DNA from: Nocardia pneumoniae NBRC 100136
GTDB lineage: Bacteria > Actinomycetota > Actinomycetes > Mycobacteriales > Mycobacteriaceae
Direction: 5' to 3'
DNA length: 64,000 nt
Assembly (NCBI RefSeq): GCF_000308755.1
Contig: NZ_BAGF01000152.1
Location: forward strand, 124,001 to 188,000
Both the position numbers and the translations under genes were made by a program. This document shows, piece after piece, positions 25,150-33,245 of the stretch. The notes beneath the pieces are model-generated. The model was not told the DNA's origin and searched no databases. It saw only the letters and a program-made list of their open reading frames with translations. Each line of letters opens with the position of its first letter. Position 1 is the first letter of the stretch.

Positions 25150-25581
25150 TCAGGTGTAAAGGGCGATGAAACGGTCGAGGGATCGTTGGATATCCCCTTT
25201 GACGGCGCGGGCGACACCCGCGCCGATCGGGCCGAACAGCGGCGGGCCGCCGAGTTCGATGTCGACGGTGACCTCCGAACCCGAGCCCTTCGGGGTGACG
25301 AGCAGTTGCAGGCCCAGTTTGGTGCCGCCCTTGCCCGCGCCGGTCAGCCGCAGTCGATGTGGCGGTTCGGCGGCGCGCACGGTCCAGGTCACCCGGTTGC
25401 GCAGGCCCTTGACGAAGGCGATGCCGACCAGCTTCGTGCCGACGGTCAATTCGGTGGGAACCTCGCCGCGCCACGCTTCGTGCATGGTCAGCCACTTGTC
25501 GAGTTCGGCGAGGTCGGACGTGTGCGACCAGGCCTGCGCGGGCGAGATCGGGACGTCGACCGAGACCTTCAGCTTTGCCAT
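25150..25581 (-). CDS. Rv0910-family SRPBCC protein
   Basis: A 143-residue START/SRPBCC-fold protein, MAKLKVSVDVPISPAQAWSH at the N-terminus, then EWL-like DKWLTMHEAW, LRNRVTWTVRAAEPP and ELGGPPLFGPIGAGVARAV. The pattern matches M. tuberculosis Rv0910, described as a toxin paired with antitoxin Rv0909. No Rv0909-like small partner is visible on either side here. It may therefore be an orphan or a plain lipid-binding SRPBCC protein. The first ATG giving the family N-terminus is used; no strong RBS is seen. Confidence 0.75.
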   Translation of the reverse strand: MAKLKVSVDVPISPAQAWSHTSDLAELDKWLTMHEAWRGEVPTELTVGTKLVGIAFVKGLRNRVTWTVRAAEPPHRLRLTGAGKGGTKLGLQLLVTPKGSGSEVTVDIELGGPPLFGPIGAGVARAVKGDIQRSLDRFIALYT

Positions 25582-26032
25582 GGGCGCATGGTATCCGGTA
25601 CCGGTGGTCCGCCTGGTCGATGAACGCGCGTTCTGCCGGTGGCTTCCTGGGCGGTGATCGAGTTGCACGGCAGCCCAACATTATTGCGCATCTACGTCGC
25701 GATCAGCGGCACCTATAGTCCCAGTTCGGAGAATCCGAAAAGTGTCGGCAGGATCGGGCGAGACTTCGTTGGAATGCTGCTAATGTGCGAATGGTCGGGT
25801 TCTGGTAACCGTTCGGACACGATTCGGGCGGTCGGCGATTCACCTGTAATCGCCTGTCCCGTGGGCACTGTGCGGTAGGCGCTCGAGCGAGCGCCGGTGT
25901 CGACGCGGGGCTCCGGTGCTCCGACGCGGACCCAACCGACCGGTCCGTCCATGGTCGGCAGGCGAGGGAAGGCGAGCGAAGCAGGATGGCAGAGGGCCGA
26001 TTCCTCGAGACCAGTCAACGACGAAAGAACTG
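25582..26032. promoter_or_regulatory. 451-bp leader/promoter region of the conservon
   Basis: No gene is supported. It is less GC-rich around 25675-25800 (for example AACATTATTGCGCATC). It carries a perfect dyad GGCGCTCGAGCGAGCGCC at 25878-25895. It is divergent between the SRPBCC gene and cvnA, so the conservon promoter is expected here. Confidence 0.4.
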
Positions 26033-27403
26033 ATGAATCAAGATATCGCCGTGGTGCTTTCATGGATCCTCGCCGTCGCTGTGGTGATCGCCGTAGCGGG
26101 GGCGTTGTACGCAGTGCAGTATGCCAAGGCTCAGCGGGCAAAAGTCGAGGCTCTGACCAGGGAACAGCGCGCGACGGAGGACACGCTGGAGCGGTTCGCC
26201 GCCACCACGCTACCCGCGGTGGCCGAGTCGATCCGCCGGTTCGAGTCGCAGGTGCCGCCGGTCGAAGTCCAGGCGGGCATGGAGAATTCGCGACTGGCGC
26301 AATGCCTGCGCTGGATCTCCGAGCGGTACGCCGACGATCTGAGCCTGATGCGCTCGGAGACCAGGGAACAGACCAACGCCGAAGCGCAGCAGGCGATCAA
26401 AGCCGCCGAAGAGGCCGCGCGCAACGAGGTCGCCGCCGCGTCGCGCCAGGCGTCCAGCGCCGCGGTCCGCTCGTTCGGTACCTCCGTGGTCAGCCTCGGC
26501 GCCGACGTCAGCCAGGTGGTCAGCGCCGCGCTGCGCGAGCACCGCGATGACCAGGTGTACGAAACCCTTACCCGTATCGACCACACCGTGCAGCAGATGA
26601 TCCGACAGGCGCAGTCCTACGTGATCGTCTGTGGTGGCCTGCCCGGCCGTCGCTGGCCCGCGCAGACGCTGACCGACGTGATCGGCGGCGCCATCGGCCG
26701 CGTCCGCGAGTACCTGCGGGTGCGGCCGGCGCAGCTCGATCGCGTGGTGATCAGCCGTGCGGTGGAACCGCTGGTGCACACGCTGGCGACTCTGCTCGAC
26801 AACGCGTTGCGCTATTCCCCGCCGACCTCCCACGTGGACGTCAGCTTCCAGGAGGGCCACCACGGCGTCACCGTGATCATCGATGACGCGGGTGTGCGGA
26901 TGAACGCCGAGCAGATGGAGGAGGCCCGCCAGGTGCTCGCGCACGAGCGGCCGGTCGACATCCACCAGCTCGGTCCGTCGCCGAAAGTCGGCTTCCCGGG
27001 TATCGCCGCGCTGGCGCGCCGCTACGGCTTCACCGTCTACATCGACGGCCCGAACGTCTACGGCGGTATGCGCGCGATGGTCTACATCCCGGAGTCGCTG
27101 CTGGTCACCCCGCAGAACGTCCAGGAGGTCGCGCCCGTGACGGAGGCACAACCCGACCCGGTCACGGTTCCGGCTCCGGACGCGCCGAGCGAGCGGTCCG
27201 CTGAGGACGAGCTGTCGCCTTCGGTGCACGAGATCACCAGTGGCGGCCTACCGAAGCGACGCCGTCGAACGGTCGCGCTGGCCCCGGTCGGGCCGCGCAC
27301 CGAACCCGGTCTCGCTCGCCCCGAGATCGCCGCAGCTTGGCAGACGGGTTCCAAGAGCGGCCGCGCCGCCGCATCCGATGACACGGAAGGGATGACATCC
27401 TGA
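26033..27403 (+). CDS. cvnA: conservon sensor-kinase-like ATPase (CvnA)
   Basis: A 456-residue protein. It has an N-terminal membrane helix VVLSWILAVAVVIAVAGALY, a coiled helical region rich in Q/E/A, a DHp-like stretch (RIDHTVQQMIRQAQSYVIVC, then GGLPGRRWPAQ) and a HATPase domain with N-box LLDNALRYSPP near residue 256. The C-terminus is a disordered tail. In conservons (CvnA-D) this protein starts an operon that signals through a GTPase. It lacks an obvious extracellular sensor domain. The stop overlaps cvnB (TGATG). Confidence 0.88.
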   Translation: MNQDIAVVLSWILAVAVVIAVAGALYAVQYAKAQRAKVEALTREQRATEDTLERFAATTLPAVAESIRRFESQVPPVEVQAGMENSRLAQCLRWISERYADDLSLMRSETREQTNAEAQQAIKAAEEAARNEVAAASRQASSAAVRSFGTSVVSLGADVSQVVSAALREHRDDQVYETLTRIDHTVQQMIRQAQSYVIVCGGLPGRRWPAQTLTDVIGGAIGRVREYLRVRPAQLDRVVISRAVEPLVHTLATLLDNALRYSPPTSHVDVSFQEGHHGVTVIIDDAGVRMNAEQMEEARQVLAHERPVDIHQLGPSPKVGFPGIAALARRYGFTVYIDGPNVYGGMRAMVYIPESLLVTPQNVQEVAPVTEAQPDPVTVPAPDAPSERSAEDELSPSVHEITSGGLPKRRRRTVALAPVGPRTEPGLARPEIAAAWQTGSKSGRAAASDDTEGMTS

Positions 27404-27828
27404 TGGCCACACCCGTGACCGACAGCAGCAACAAACTGGGCTGGCTACTCGAAGATCTCAGCGTCTCCGGGGTCAGATTCGCGGTATTGCTGTCCGAGGA
27501 CGGCCTGCGGATCGCGCACTCCACGGGGATCACCCGCGATGAGGCAGAACGCTTCGCCGCAGCCGCCTCCGGCCTGCGCTCGCTCGGCAAGGCGCTGGGC
27601 GAGTTCTGCGGTGACGCCACCAACGGTGTGCGGCAGAACATGACCGAATACGACCAGGGCATGATCCTCATCACCGCCGCGGGGGAGGGCGCTCTGCTGG
27701 GCGTCGCGACCACCAACGACATCGATGTGGCCCTCATCGCGCACCGGATGAACGAGCTGGCCGGCCGGGTCGGACGCGAGTTGGGCAGCCAGCCGCGCAG
27801 GCGCGTAGACGGCGGCGAAATGTCATGA
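27403..27828 (+). CDS. cvnB: roadblock/LC7 protein (CvnB)
   Basis: A 141-residue roadblock/LC7-fold protein: NKLGWLLEDLSVSGVRFAVL then LSEDGLRIAHSTGI, and later MILITAAGEGALLGV. In conservons CvnB associates with the GTPase CvnD, possibly as a GTPase-activating or scaffold protein. It starts on the last base of cvnA's stop codon. A repeat-containing 153-bp gap separates it from cvnC, unlike the tight spacing elsewhere in the operon. Confidence 0.92.
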   Translation: MATPVTDSSNKLGWLLEDLSVSGVRFAVLLSEDGLRIAHSTGITRDEAERFAAAASGLRSLGKALGEFCGDATNGVRQNMTEYDQGMILITAAGEGALLGVATTNDIDVALIAHRMNELAGRVGRELGSQPRRRVDGGEMS

Positions 27829-27981
27829 TCGAGCGCGGCGAGCGAGTCACAGGCACCGCGCCGCTGGGCAGTACGGACCGGAGTGACGGCGAGGTACCGT
27901 CGTGAGCGAGCGTCAGCGAGTGAACCGAGGACACAGCGCGCACTTGCGCATGACGGAGCCGAGCGCCGGCGAGGTGCAGTC
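27829..27981. repeat. two degenerate copies of a REP-like intergenic element
   Basis: Two head-to-tail, imperfect units of about 75 bp fill the cvnB-cvnC gap. Each begins GAGCG..AGCGAGT and ends GGCGAGGT..GTCRTGA. Elements of the type GTGAGCGAGCG...GGAGCCGAGCG..GGCGAGG are familiar between genes in nocardial and mycobacterial operons. The last unit ends in the start codon of cvnC and each unit boundary also carries an RTGA, so the unit supplies stop/start junctions. Confidence 0.5.
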
Positions 27982-28332
27982 ATGAGCAAGCCACGGCGCG
28001 ATCCGGACCTGGTCCGGGCTTACGTGCGCACCGGAGGACGCACCCGTCCTACTCGCGAGCTGGACCTGGTCACTTTGGTCCTGACCGCCAAAGATCCACT
28101 CCCCGGCGCGTCGCCCGACGCGCGCCGGGTCATGGCCCTGTGCAGCCGTCGGGGTGCGCTGTCGATCGCCGAGATCGCCGCGTACCTCGACCTGCCGCCA
28201 TCCGTCGTCAAGATCGTCGCGGCCGACCTCATGGACGGCGGATATCTGGTCACCCCCACCCCGGCCGAGTCCCTGCCGGAGATCGCTCTGCTGGAGGAGG
28301 TACTCAATGGGCTCCGTGCTCTCGCCGTCTGA
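27982..28332 (+). CDS. cvnC: DUF742 protein (CvnC)
   Basis: A 116-residue DUF742 protein: DLVRAYVRTGGRTRPTRELD then LVTLVLT at the start, and a winged-helix-like LSIAEIAAYLDLPPSVVKIV then AADLMDGGYLVTP. It is the usual third conservon gene; its biochemical role is unclear. ATG 27982 is at the end of the repeat; a longer frame to 27883 would run through the repeat. cvnD starts inside its last codons. Confidence 0.92.
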   Translation: MSKPRRDPDLVRAYVRTGGRTRPTRELDLVTLVLTAKDPLPGASPDARRVMALCSRRGALSIAEIAAYLDLPPSVVKIVAADLMDGGYLVTPTPAESLPEIALLEEVLNGLRALAV

Positions 28333-28912
28333 TCGCGCCGTCGACTACGTGCCCGAGACCGTGACGCGCTCGGTGAAACTGTTGGTCGCGGGCAACTTCG
28401 GTGTCGGCAAGACCACGTTCGTGAGCAGTGTCTCGGAGATCAAGCCGCTGCGCACGGAGGAGACCATCACCCAAGCCAGTGTCGGCGTCGACGACATGGC
28501 CGGGCTGCCCGGCAAGTCGCAGACGACCGTCGCGATGGACTTCGGCCGCATCACCCTCAGTCCCAAACTCGCGCTCTACCTGTTCGGCACGCCGGGCCAG
28601 CAGCGTTTCGTCCCCCTGTGGGAGGAGCTGGCCCGAGGTGCCCTCGGTGCGCTGGTGCTGGTCGACACCCGCCGTATCGAGAAGTCCGACGAGGTGCTGT
28701 CGGTGCTCGAAGAACGCGGTGTCCCGTATTCGGTGGCGGTCAACCAGTTCGAAGGCGCGCGGCAGTACCCGCTCGAGGAGGTGCGCGATGCCCTCGACCT
28801 GGAACCAGGCACACCGCTGACGTCACTGGACGCGCGTGACCGTGGCACCTGCCTGCGTTCGCTGATCACGCTCGTCGAATTCCTGTTCCACCGTTTGGAG
28901 TCTCGTCTTTGA
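28307..28912 (+). CDS. cvnD: conservon small GTPase (CvnD)
   Basis: A 201-residue GTP-binding protein. The P-loop GNFGVGKTT is at 29-37 (Lys35), the G3 region is FGTPGQQRF and the G4 position is VNQFE, a relaxed NKxD as seen in conservon GTPases. GGAGGAGG precedes ATG 28307, overlapping the end of cvnC by 26 bp. The C-terminus SLDARDRGTC...LESRL ends in TTGA, where a TTG could start the next reading frame. That junction is copied further downstream (28958-29206). Confidence 0.92.
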   Translation: MGSVLSPSDRAVDYVPETVTRSVKLLVAGNFGVGKTTFVSSVSEIKPLRTEETITQASVGVDDMAGLPGKSQTTVAMDFGRITLSPKLALYLFGTPGQQRFVPLWEELARGALGALVLVDTRRIEKSDEVLSVLEERGVPYSVAVNQFEGARQYPLEEVRDALDLEPGTPLTSLDARDRGTCLRSLITLVEFLFHRLESRL

Positions 28913-28986
28913 CCACGCCCGAGTCCGCGTCCACGCGCACCACCCGGTCGGCGGCGGGTGGCCGTCCGGCGAGACCGAAAGCGTAG
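28909..28986 (+). pseudogene. 25-codon stub of a lost P450 start
   Basis: The frame starting at TTG 28909, overlapping the cvnD stop, reads LTTPESASTRTTRSAAGGRP and then stops five codons later. Its first four residues equal the start of the P450 at 29203 (LTTPQFSP) and nearly that at 30703 (VTTPQFPP). The RBS TTGGAGTC and spacing also agree. I infer the remains of a P450 gene that once followed cvnD directly. Confidence 0.45.
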
Positions 28987-29206
28987 ACCGCTAGGCGACG
29001 CGGGCACGGGCGCGGCAGGAACCGCCGTCTCCGCCCGCATTGCCGGTTTGGTACGAGATATGCTGTGCGCGAAGCGAATTCGGTACGACGCCGCGATCCG
29101 CCGGGCCCGCATCGACCATCTCGACGCACGTGACCGAGGCACGTGCCGCGCGCTATCGACCATGCTCGTCGAACGTTCTGTCCCCGTTTTGGAGTCACGT
29201 TTTTGA
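28958..29206 (+). pseudogene. cvnD C-terminal remnant (duplicated)
   Basis: The end of this frame, DHLDARDRGTCRALSTMLVE then RSVPVLESRF, copies the cvnD end SLDARDRGTCLRSLITLVEF then LFHRLESRL. At DNA level 28826-28919 and 29120-29213 align over 94 bases without gaps, about 66 identical by hand count. The first 160 bp of the frame show no resemblance to cvnD. Only the last ~30 codons are homologous, so this is a relic rather than a working gene. It still ends in TTGA, giving the P450 start. Confidence 0.6.
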
Positions 29207-30501
29207 CCACGCCACAGTTCTCGCCGCACACTTCGGCCGCCGCGAACGGCTGCCCTGTCAAGCACGGTTCGCCGATCGACACCGACGGCCCGCGCGTCGC
29301 GCTGTACTCGGAGGAATTCGCCGCGGACCCGCACCGCGCCTACCGCGAGATGCGCAGCAGGTACGGGCCGCTGGTGCCGGTGGAACTGGCGCCGGGCGTA
29401 CCGGCGACGCTGGTCGTCGGCTATCACACCGCGCTGCGAATCCTGAACGATCCCGACCATTTTCCGGCCGATTCGCGGGTCTGGCAGTCGACGGTGCCCA
29501 GTGACTGCCCGGTTCTGCCGATGCTGGAGTGGCGTCCGGCCGCGATCCGCACCACCGGGGCGGAGCACACCCGCTACCGGCAGGCCACCGTCGCGGGCAT
29601 CGAAGAGATCGACCTGTTCGGTCTGCGCGCCACGGTCGAGCAGATCGCTGTTCCGCTGATCAACACCTTCTGCGGGGATGGTTCGGCCGACCTGGTCGCG
29701 CAGTACGCGTTCCCGCTGGCCTTCGCGGTGATCAACGCCATGCTCGGTTGCCCGCCGGACATCGGGCAGCGGGCGGCGATGGGCTTGGCCGCGATGTTCG
29801 AAGGCATCGAGGCCGAGCAGGGTAACGCGATGTTCGCCTCGGCGATGGCGGACCTGGTCGCGCTCAAGCGATCCCAGCCCGGCGACGACATCGCCACCGG
29901 GCTGCTGCGGCACCCGGCCGGGCTCAACGACGACGAGATGATCCACCAGGTGCTGTGCGTGTACGGCGCCGGTATCGAGCCCACGAAGAACCTGATCATC
30001 AACACCCTGCGGCTGATGCTCACCGATCAGCGATTCGCGGGCGGCATTCTCGGTGGCAGCCTCTCCACCCGCGACGCGCTGGACGAGGTGCTGTTCACCG
30101 ATCCGCCGCTGTCCAACTACTGCGTCACCTTCCCGCGGCAGCCGATTCTGATCGACGGTGTCTGGCTGCCCGCACACCAGCCGGTGGTCGTCAGCATGAC
30201 CGCATGCAACAACGACCCCCAGATCAACACCGGTGCGTACACCGACAACCGAGCGCACCTCGCCTGGAGTGTCGGTCCGCACGCCTGCCCGGCCAGGTCG
30301 GTGGCCTATCTGATCGTCCAGGACGCCATCGACCAGTTGCTCGATGCCCTGCCCGAGATGCGGCTCGCGGTCGCGGCCGAGGAACTGGTCTGGCGGCCGG
30401 GTCCGTTCCAACGGGCGCTGGCCGCGCTCCCGGTCGTCTTCCCGGCATCTCCTCCGTTGAACGTATTCCCGGACGGTCCCCGAGGACCGTCGGCGTCATA
30501 G
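29203..30501 (+). CDS. cytochrome P450 lacking ExxR (CYP157-like), copy 1
   Basis: A 432-residue P450. The heme-loop cysteine is Cys362 in AWSVGPHACPARS, a weak form of the FxxGxxxCxG signature. The K-helix has E295-V-L-F instead of ExxR, so the arginine is missing. The I-helix reads GAGIEPTKN, with proline where the oxygen-activating threonine normally sits. ExxR loss is known for conservon-linked CYP157 enzymes of Streptomyces, which this resembles. TTG 29203 is chosen by analogy to copy 2, with GGAG nine bases before it. It overlaps the cvnD relic's stop. The substrate is unknown. Confidence 0.82.
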   Translation: MTTPQFSPHTSAAANGCPVKHGSPIDTDGPRVALYSEEFAADPHRAYREMRSRYGPLVPVELAPGVPATLVVGYHTALRILNDPDHFPADSRVWQSTVPSDCPVLPMLEWRPAAIRTTGAEHTRYRQATVAGIEEIDLFGLRATVEQIAVPLINTFCGDGSADLVAQYAFPLAFAVINAMLGCPPDIGQRAAMGLAAMFEGIEAEQGNAMFASAMADLVALKRSQPGDDIATGLLRHPAGLNDDEMIHQVLCVYGAGIEPTKNLIINTLRLMLTDQRFAGGILGGSLSTRDALDEVLFTDPPLSNYCVTFPRQPILIDGVWLPAHQPVVVSMTACNNDPQINTGAYTDNRAHLAWSVGPHACPARSVAYLIVQDAIDQLLDALPEMRLAVAAEELVWRPGPFQRALAALPVVFPASPPLNVFPDGPRGPSAS

Positions 30502-30565
30502 TCGCGATCCGCTCGCCAGAGAGGGATCGCCGCATACCGATTCAGAAGGGAGACAACCGCCCAGG

Positions 30566-30589
30566 GGCGCGTACATCGACGTACGCGCC
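30566..30589 (+). repeat. hairpin between the two P450 copies
   Basis: A perfect 9-bp inverted repeat GGCGCGTAC/GTACGCGCC around the 6-nt loop ATCGAC. It lies in the 201-bp gap between P450 copies 1 and 2; no T-run follows, so it may be an RNA-processing or attenuation element rather than a terminator. Confidence 0.45.
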
Positions 30590-30702
30590 GATCGACCTGG
30601 CAACCCGATACGCCTGTACCGAGTCGGCGTCCGTGACCGGAGCGCGTGCCCGCATGCTCCACCGCGGTCGCCGGCTGTCTGTTCGTTTCTGGAGTTACCT
30701 TC

Positions 30703-31962
30703 GTGACCACGCCTCAATTCCCGCCGCCCGCCCCGCGCGGTTGCCCTGTCCAGCACGGTTCGCCGATCGACACCGATGGGCCCCGCTACCCGCTGTACTC
30801 GGAGGAGTACGCCGCGGATCCCCATCGCGCCTACCGCGAAATGCGCCGCACGTACGGTCCGCTCGTTCCGGTCGAGCTGGCGCCGGATGTGCCCGCCACC
30901 TTGGTGATCGGCTACCACACGGCGCTGCGCATCCTCAACGACCCCGAGCACTTCCCGGCCGACCCGCGCACCTGGCAGAAGGGCATTCCCGGCGAGTGCC
31001 CGATCCTGCCAATGCTGGAGTGGCGGCCGAACGCGTTGCGCAGCGCGGGCCTGGAACACCTGCGCTATCGGCAGGCGAACGTGGCGAGCATCGCGGAGAT
31101 CGATCTGCACGCCCTGCACAGCACGGTCGAGGGGATCGCCATCCCGCTGATCAACGCCTTCTGCCAGGACGGCGCCGCGGATCTGATCAGCCAGTACGCC
31201 TTCCCGCTCACGTTCGCGGTGCTGAATTCCATGCTCGGCTGCCCGCCGGATATCGGGCAGCAGGTCGCGACCGGCATGGCCGCCATCTTCGAAGGCGTCA
31301 ACGCCGACAAGGGCAACGCCATGCTCACCGACGCGCTGTTCGAGCTGGTGCAGATGAAGCGGAAAGAGCCGGGTGACGACGTCACCTCGCGGCTGCTGCG
31401 GCACCCCGCCGGCCTGGACGACGTGGAGATGATCCACCAGCTGGTCACCTTGTACGGCGCGGGCATCGAGCCGATGCAGAACCTGATCGTCAACACCCTG
31501 CGGCTGATGCTCACCGACGACCGGTTCGCCGGAGACTTTCTCGGCGGGGCCCTTTCGACGCGCGACGCCCTCGACGAGGTCTTGTTCAACGACCCGCCGA
31601 TGGCGAACTATTGCGTCAGCTATCCGAAGCAGCCGATCCTCATCGACGGCGTGTGGCTGCCCGCGCACCAACCGGTGGTGATCAGCATGACCGGCTGCAA
31701 CAACGACCCGGCGATCGGTGTCGGCGACCGCACCGCCAGCCGCGCGCATCTGGCCTGGAGCGTCGGACCGCATGCCTGCCCTGCCCGGTCGGCGGCCTAC
31801 CTGGTGGTGCAGGACGCCATTGATCAACTCCTCGACGCACTGCCCGAGCTGAGTTTGGCCGTCGCGCCGGACCAATTGACCTGGCGGCCCGGTCCGTTCC
31901 ACCGCGCCCTGGTGTCCCTACCCGTCGTCTTCCCGAAATCCCCTCCCTTGACAGTGCTTTAA
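30703..31962 (+). CDS. cytochrome P450 lacking ExxR (CYP157-like), copy 2
   Basis: A 419-residue paralog of the preceding P450, alignable along its whole length (shared HGSPIDTDGPR, YSEE.AADPHRAYREMR, GCPPDIGQ). The heme-loop cysteine is Cys359 in AWSVGPHACPARS. E292-V-L-F again replaces ExxR. The I-helix reads GAGIEPMQN, so both usual threonine positions are lost, one more change than in copy 1. GTG 30703 follows GGAG. The 60 bp upstream are a third, more decayed copy of the cvnD-end junction. Paralog retention suggests both still fold. Confidence 0.82.
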   Translation: MTTPQFPPPAPRGCPVQHGSPIDTDGPRYPLYSEEYAADPHRAYREMRRTYGPLVPVELAPDVPATLVIGYHTALRILNDPEHFPADPRTWQKGIPGECPILPMLEWRPNALRSAGLEHLRYRQANVASIAEIDLHALHSTVEGIAIPLINAFCQDGAADLISQYAFPLTFAVLNSMLGCPPDIGQQVATGMAAIFEGVNADKGNAMLTDALFELVQMKRKEPGDDVTSRLLRHPAGLDDVEMIHQLVTLYGAGIEPMQNLIVNTLRLMLTDDRFAGDFLGGALSTRDALDEVLFNDPPMANYCVSYPKQPILIDGVWLPAHQPVVISMTGCNNDPAIGVGDRTASRAHLAWSVGPHACPARSAAYLVVQDAIDQLLDALPELSLAVAPDQLTWRPGPFHRALVSLPVVFPKSPPLTVL

Positions 31963-31971
31963 GGAGACCCG

Positions 31972-33201
31972 ATGGACACACAGCCCCTAGTACTCGACCC
32001 GGCGGGCACCGATATCCAGGGCGAGTCCGCTCGAATCCGCGCGCGTGGACCGGTCGCCCTGGTGGAACTGCCCGGCGGCGTGCGTGCGTGGTCGGTGACC
32101 GACGCCGACCTGCTCAAGCGCCTGCTGGCCGACCCGCGGGTGTCGAAAGACGCCAGGCAGCACTGGCCGGCGTTCATCAACGGGGAGATACCGCAGGACT
32201 GGCCGCTGTTCCTGTGGGTGGCGGTGAACAACATGTTCACCGCGTACGGCGCCGATCATCGCAGGCTGCGCAAACTGGTCGCGCCCGCGTTCACCCACCG
32301 CCGCACCCAGGCGATGCATCCGCTGATCGAGGAGATCACCGCGAACCTGCTCGCCGAGCTCGCCGCGACCCCCGCGGGCGAAGCGGTGGACCTGCGCGAG
32401 GGCTTCGCCTATCCGCTGCCGATCCAGGTGATCAGCGCGCTGATGGGTGTTCCGGAAGACCTGAACGCCGGTCTGCGCAAGTGCGTCGACGGCATCTTCG
32501 ACACCTCGCTCGGCCCGGAGGAGTCCCAGGCCAATTACCTGGAGATGTACCGGATCCTGGGGGAGCTGGTCGTCTACCGGCGCGAGACGCCCGGTGACGA
32601 CATGACCAGCCTGCTGATCTCGCACCGCGACGAGGACGACGGTTCGCAGCTGACCGAACAGGAGTTGATCGACACGCTGCTGCTCGTCATCAGCGCGGGG
32701 CACGAGACCACGGTGAACCTGCTCGACCAGGCCATCTTCGCGCTGCTGACCCGCGAGGAGCAGCGCGCCCAGGTGACCGGCGGCGCTGCGGCCTGGACCG
32801 ACCTGATCGAGGAGGCGCTGCGCTTCGAGGCGCCGGTGGCGCATCTGCCGCTGCGTTTCGCCGCCGACGACATCGAGATCGACGGCATCCGGATCGCCAA
32901 GGGCGAACCGATTCTGGCGTCGTACGCCGCGGCCAACCGTGATCCGAAGGTGCACGGCGCGACCGCCGACGACTTCGACGTGCGCAGGCCCACCAAGGAT
33001 CACTTGGCCTTCGGCTACGGGGTGCATCACTGCCTGGGCGCGCCGCTGGCCCGGCTGGAAGCCGAGATCGCCCTGCCCGGCATCTTCCAGCGTTTCCCGA
33101 AGATGCGGCTGGCCGCCGACCCGGCCGACCTCGGCACCGTCTCCAGTTTCATCTCCAACGGCCACGCGAAGCTCCCGGTCTACCTGGAGCCCGCGGACTG
33201 A
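31972..33201 (+). CDS. cytochrome P450, canonical (CYP154-like)
   Basis: A 409-residue bacterial P450 with all standard motifs: I-helix SAGHETT (Glu245, Thr246, Thr247), ExxR at Glu281-Arg284 (EALR) and heme loop AFGYGVHHCLGAPLAR with Cys354. AAGGAG precedes the ATG, nine bases after copy 2's stop, so it belongs to the same operon. Conservons of Streptomyces pair a CYP157 with a CYP154; this order fits. It would need ferredoxin and reductase from elsewhere, since none is encoded here. Confidence 0.9.
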   Translation: MDTQPLVLDPAGTDIQGESARIRARGPVALVELPGGVRAWSVTDADLLKRLLADPRVSKDARQHWPAFINGEIPQDWPLFLWVAVNNMFTAYGADHRRLRKLVAPAFTHRRTQAMHPLIEEITANLLAELAATPAGEAVDLREGFAYPLPIQVISALMGVPEDLNAGLRKCVDGIFDTSLGPEESQANYLEMYRILGELVVYRRETPGDDMTSLLISHRDEDDGSQLTEQELIDTLLLVISAGHETTVNLLDQAIFALLTREEQRAQVTGGAAAWTDLIEEALRFEAPVAHLPLRFAADDIEIDGIRIAKGEPILASYAAANRDPKVHGATADDFDVRRPTKDHLAFGYGVHHCLGAPLARLEAEIALPGIFQRFPKMRLAADPADLGTVSSFISNGHAKLPVYLEPAD

Positions 33202-33215
33202 CCCCGGCTGCCGCC

Positions 33216-33245
33216 GACGTGCCCGCGGATCAGCCCGGGCACGTC
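33216..33245. terminator. hairpin between convergent genes
   Basis: A perfect 10-bp inverted repeat GACGTGCCCG/CGGGCACGTC with a 10-nt loop, beginning 14 bases after the last P450 and touching the stop codon of the convergent PPOX gene. It is probably a bidirectional terminator closing the conservon operon. Confidence 0.6.

Noticed and set aside
25639..25878. 79-codon frame upstream of cvnA
   Set aside because: Weak third-position bias and no RBS; the region is better read as promoter DNA.
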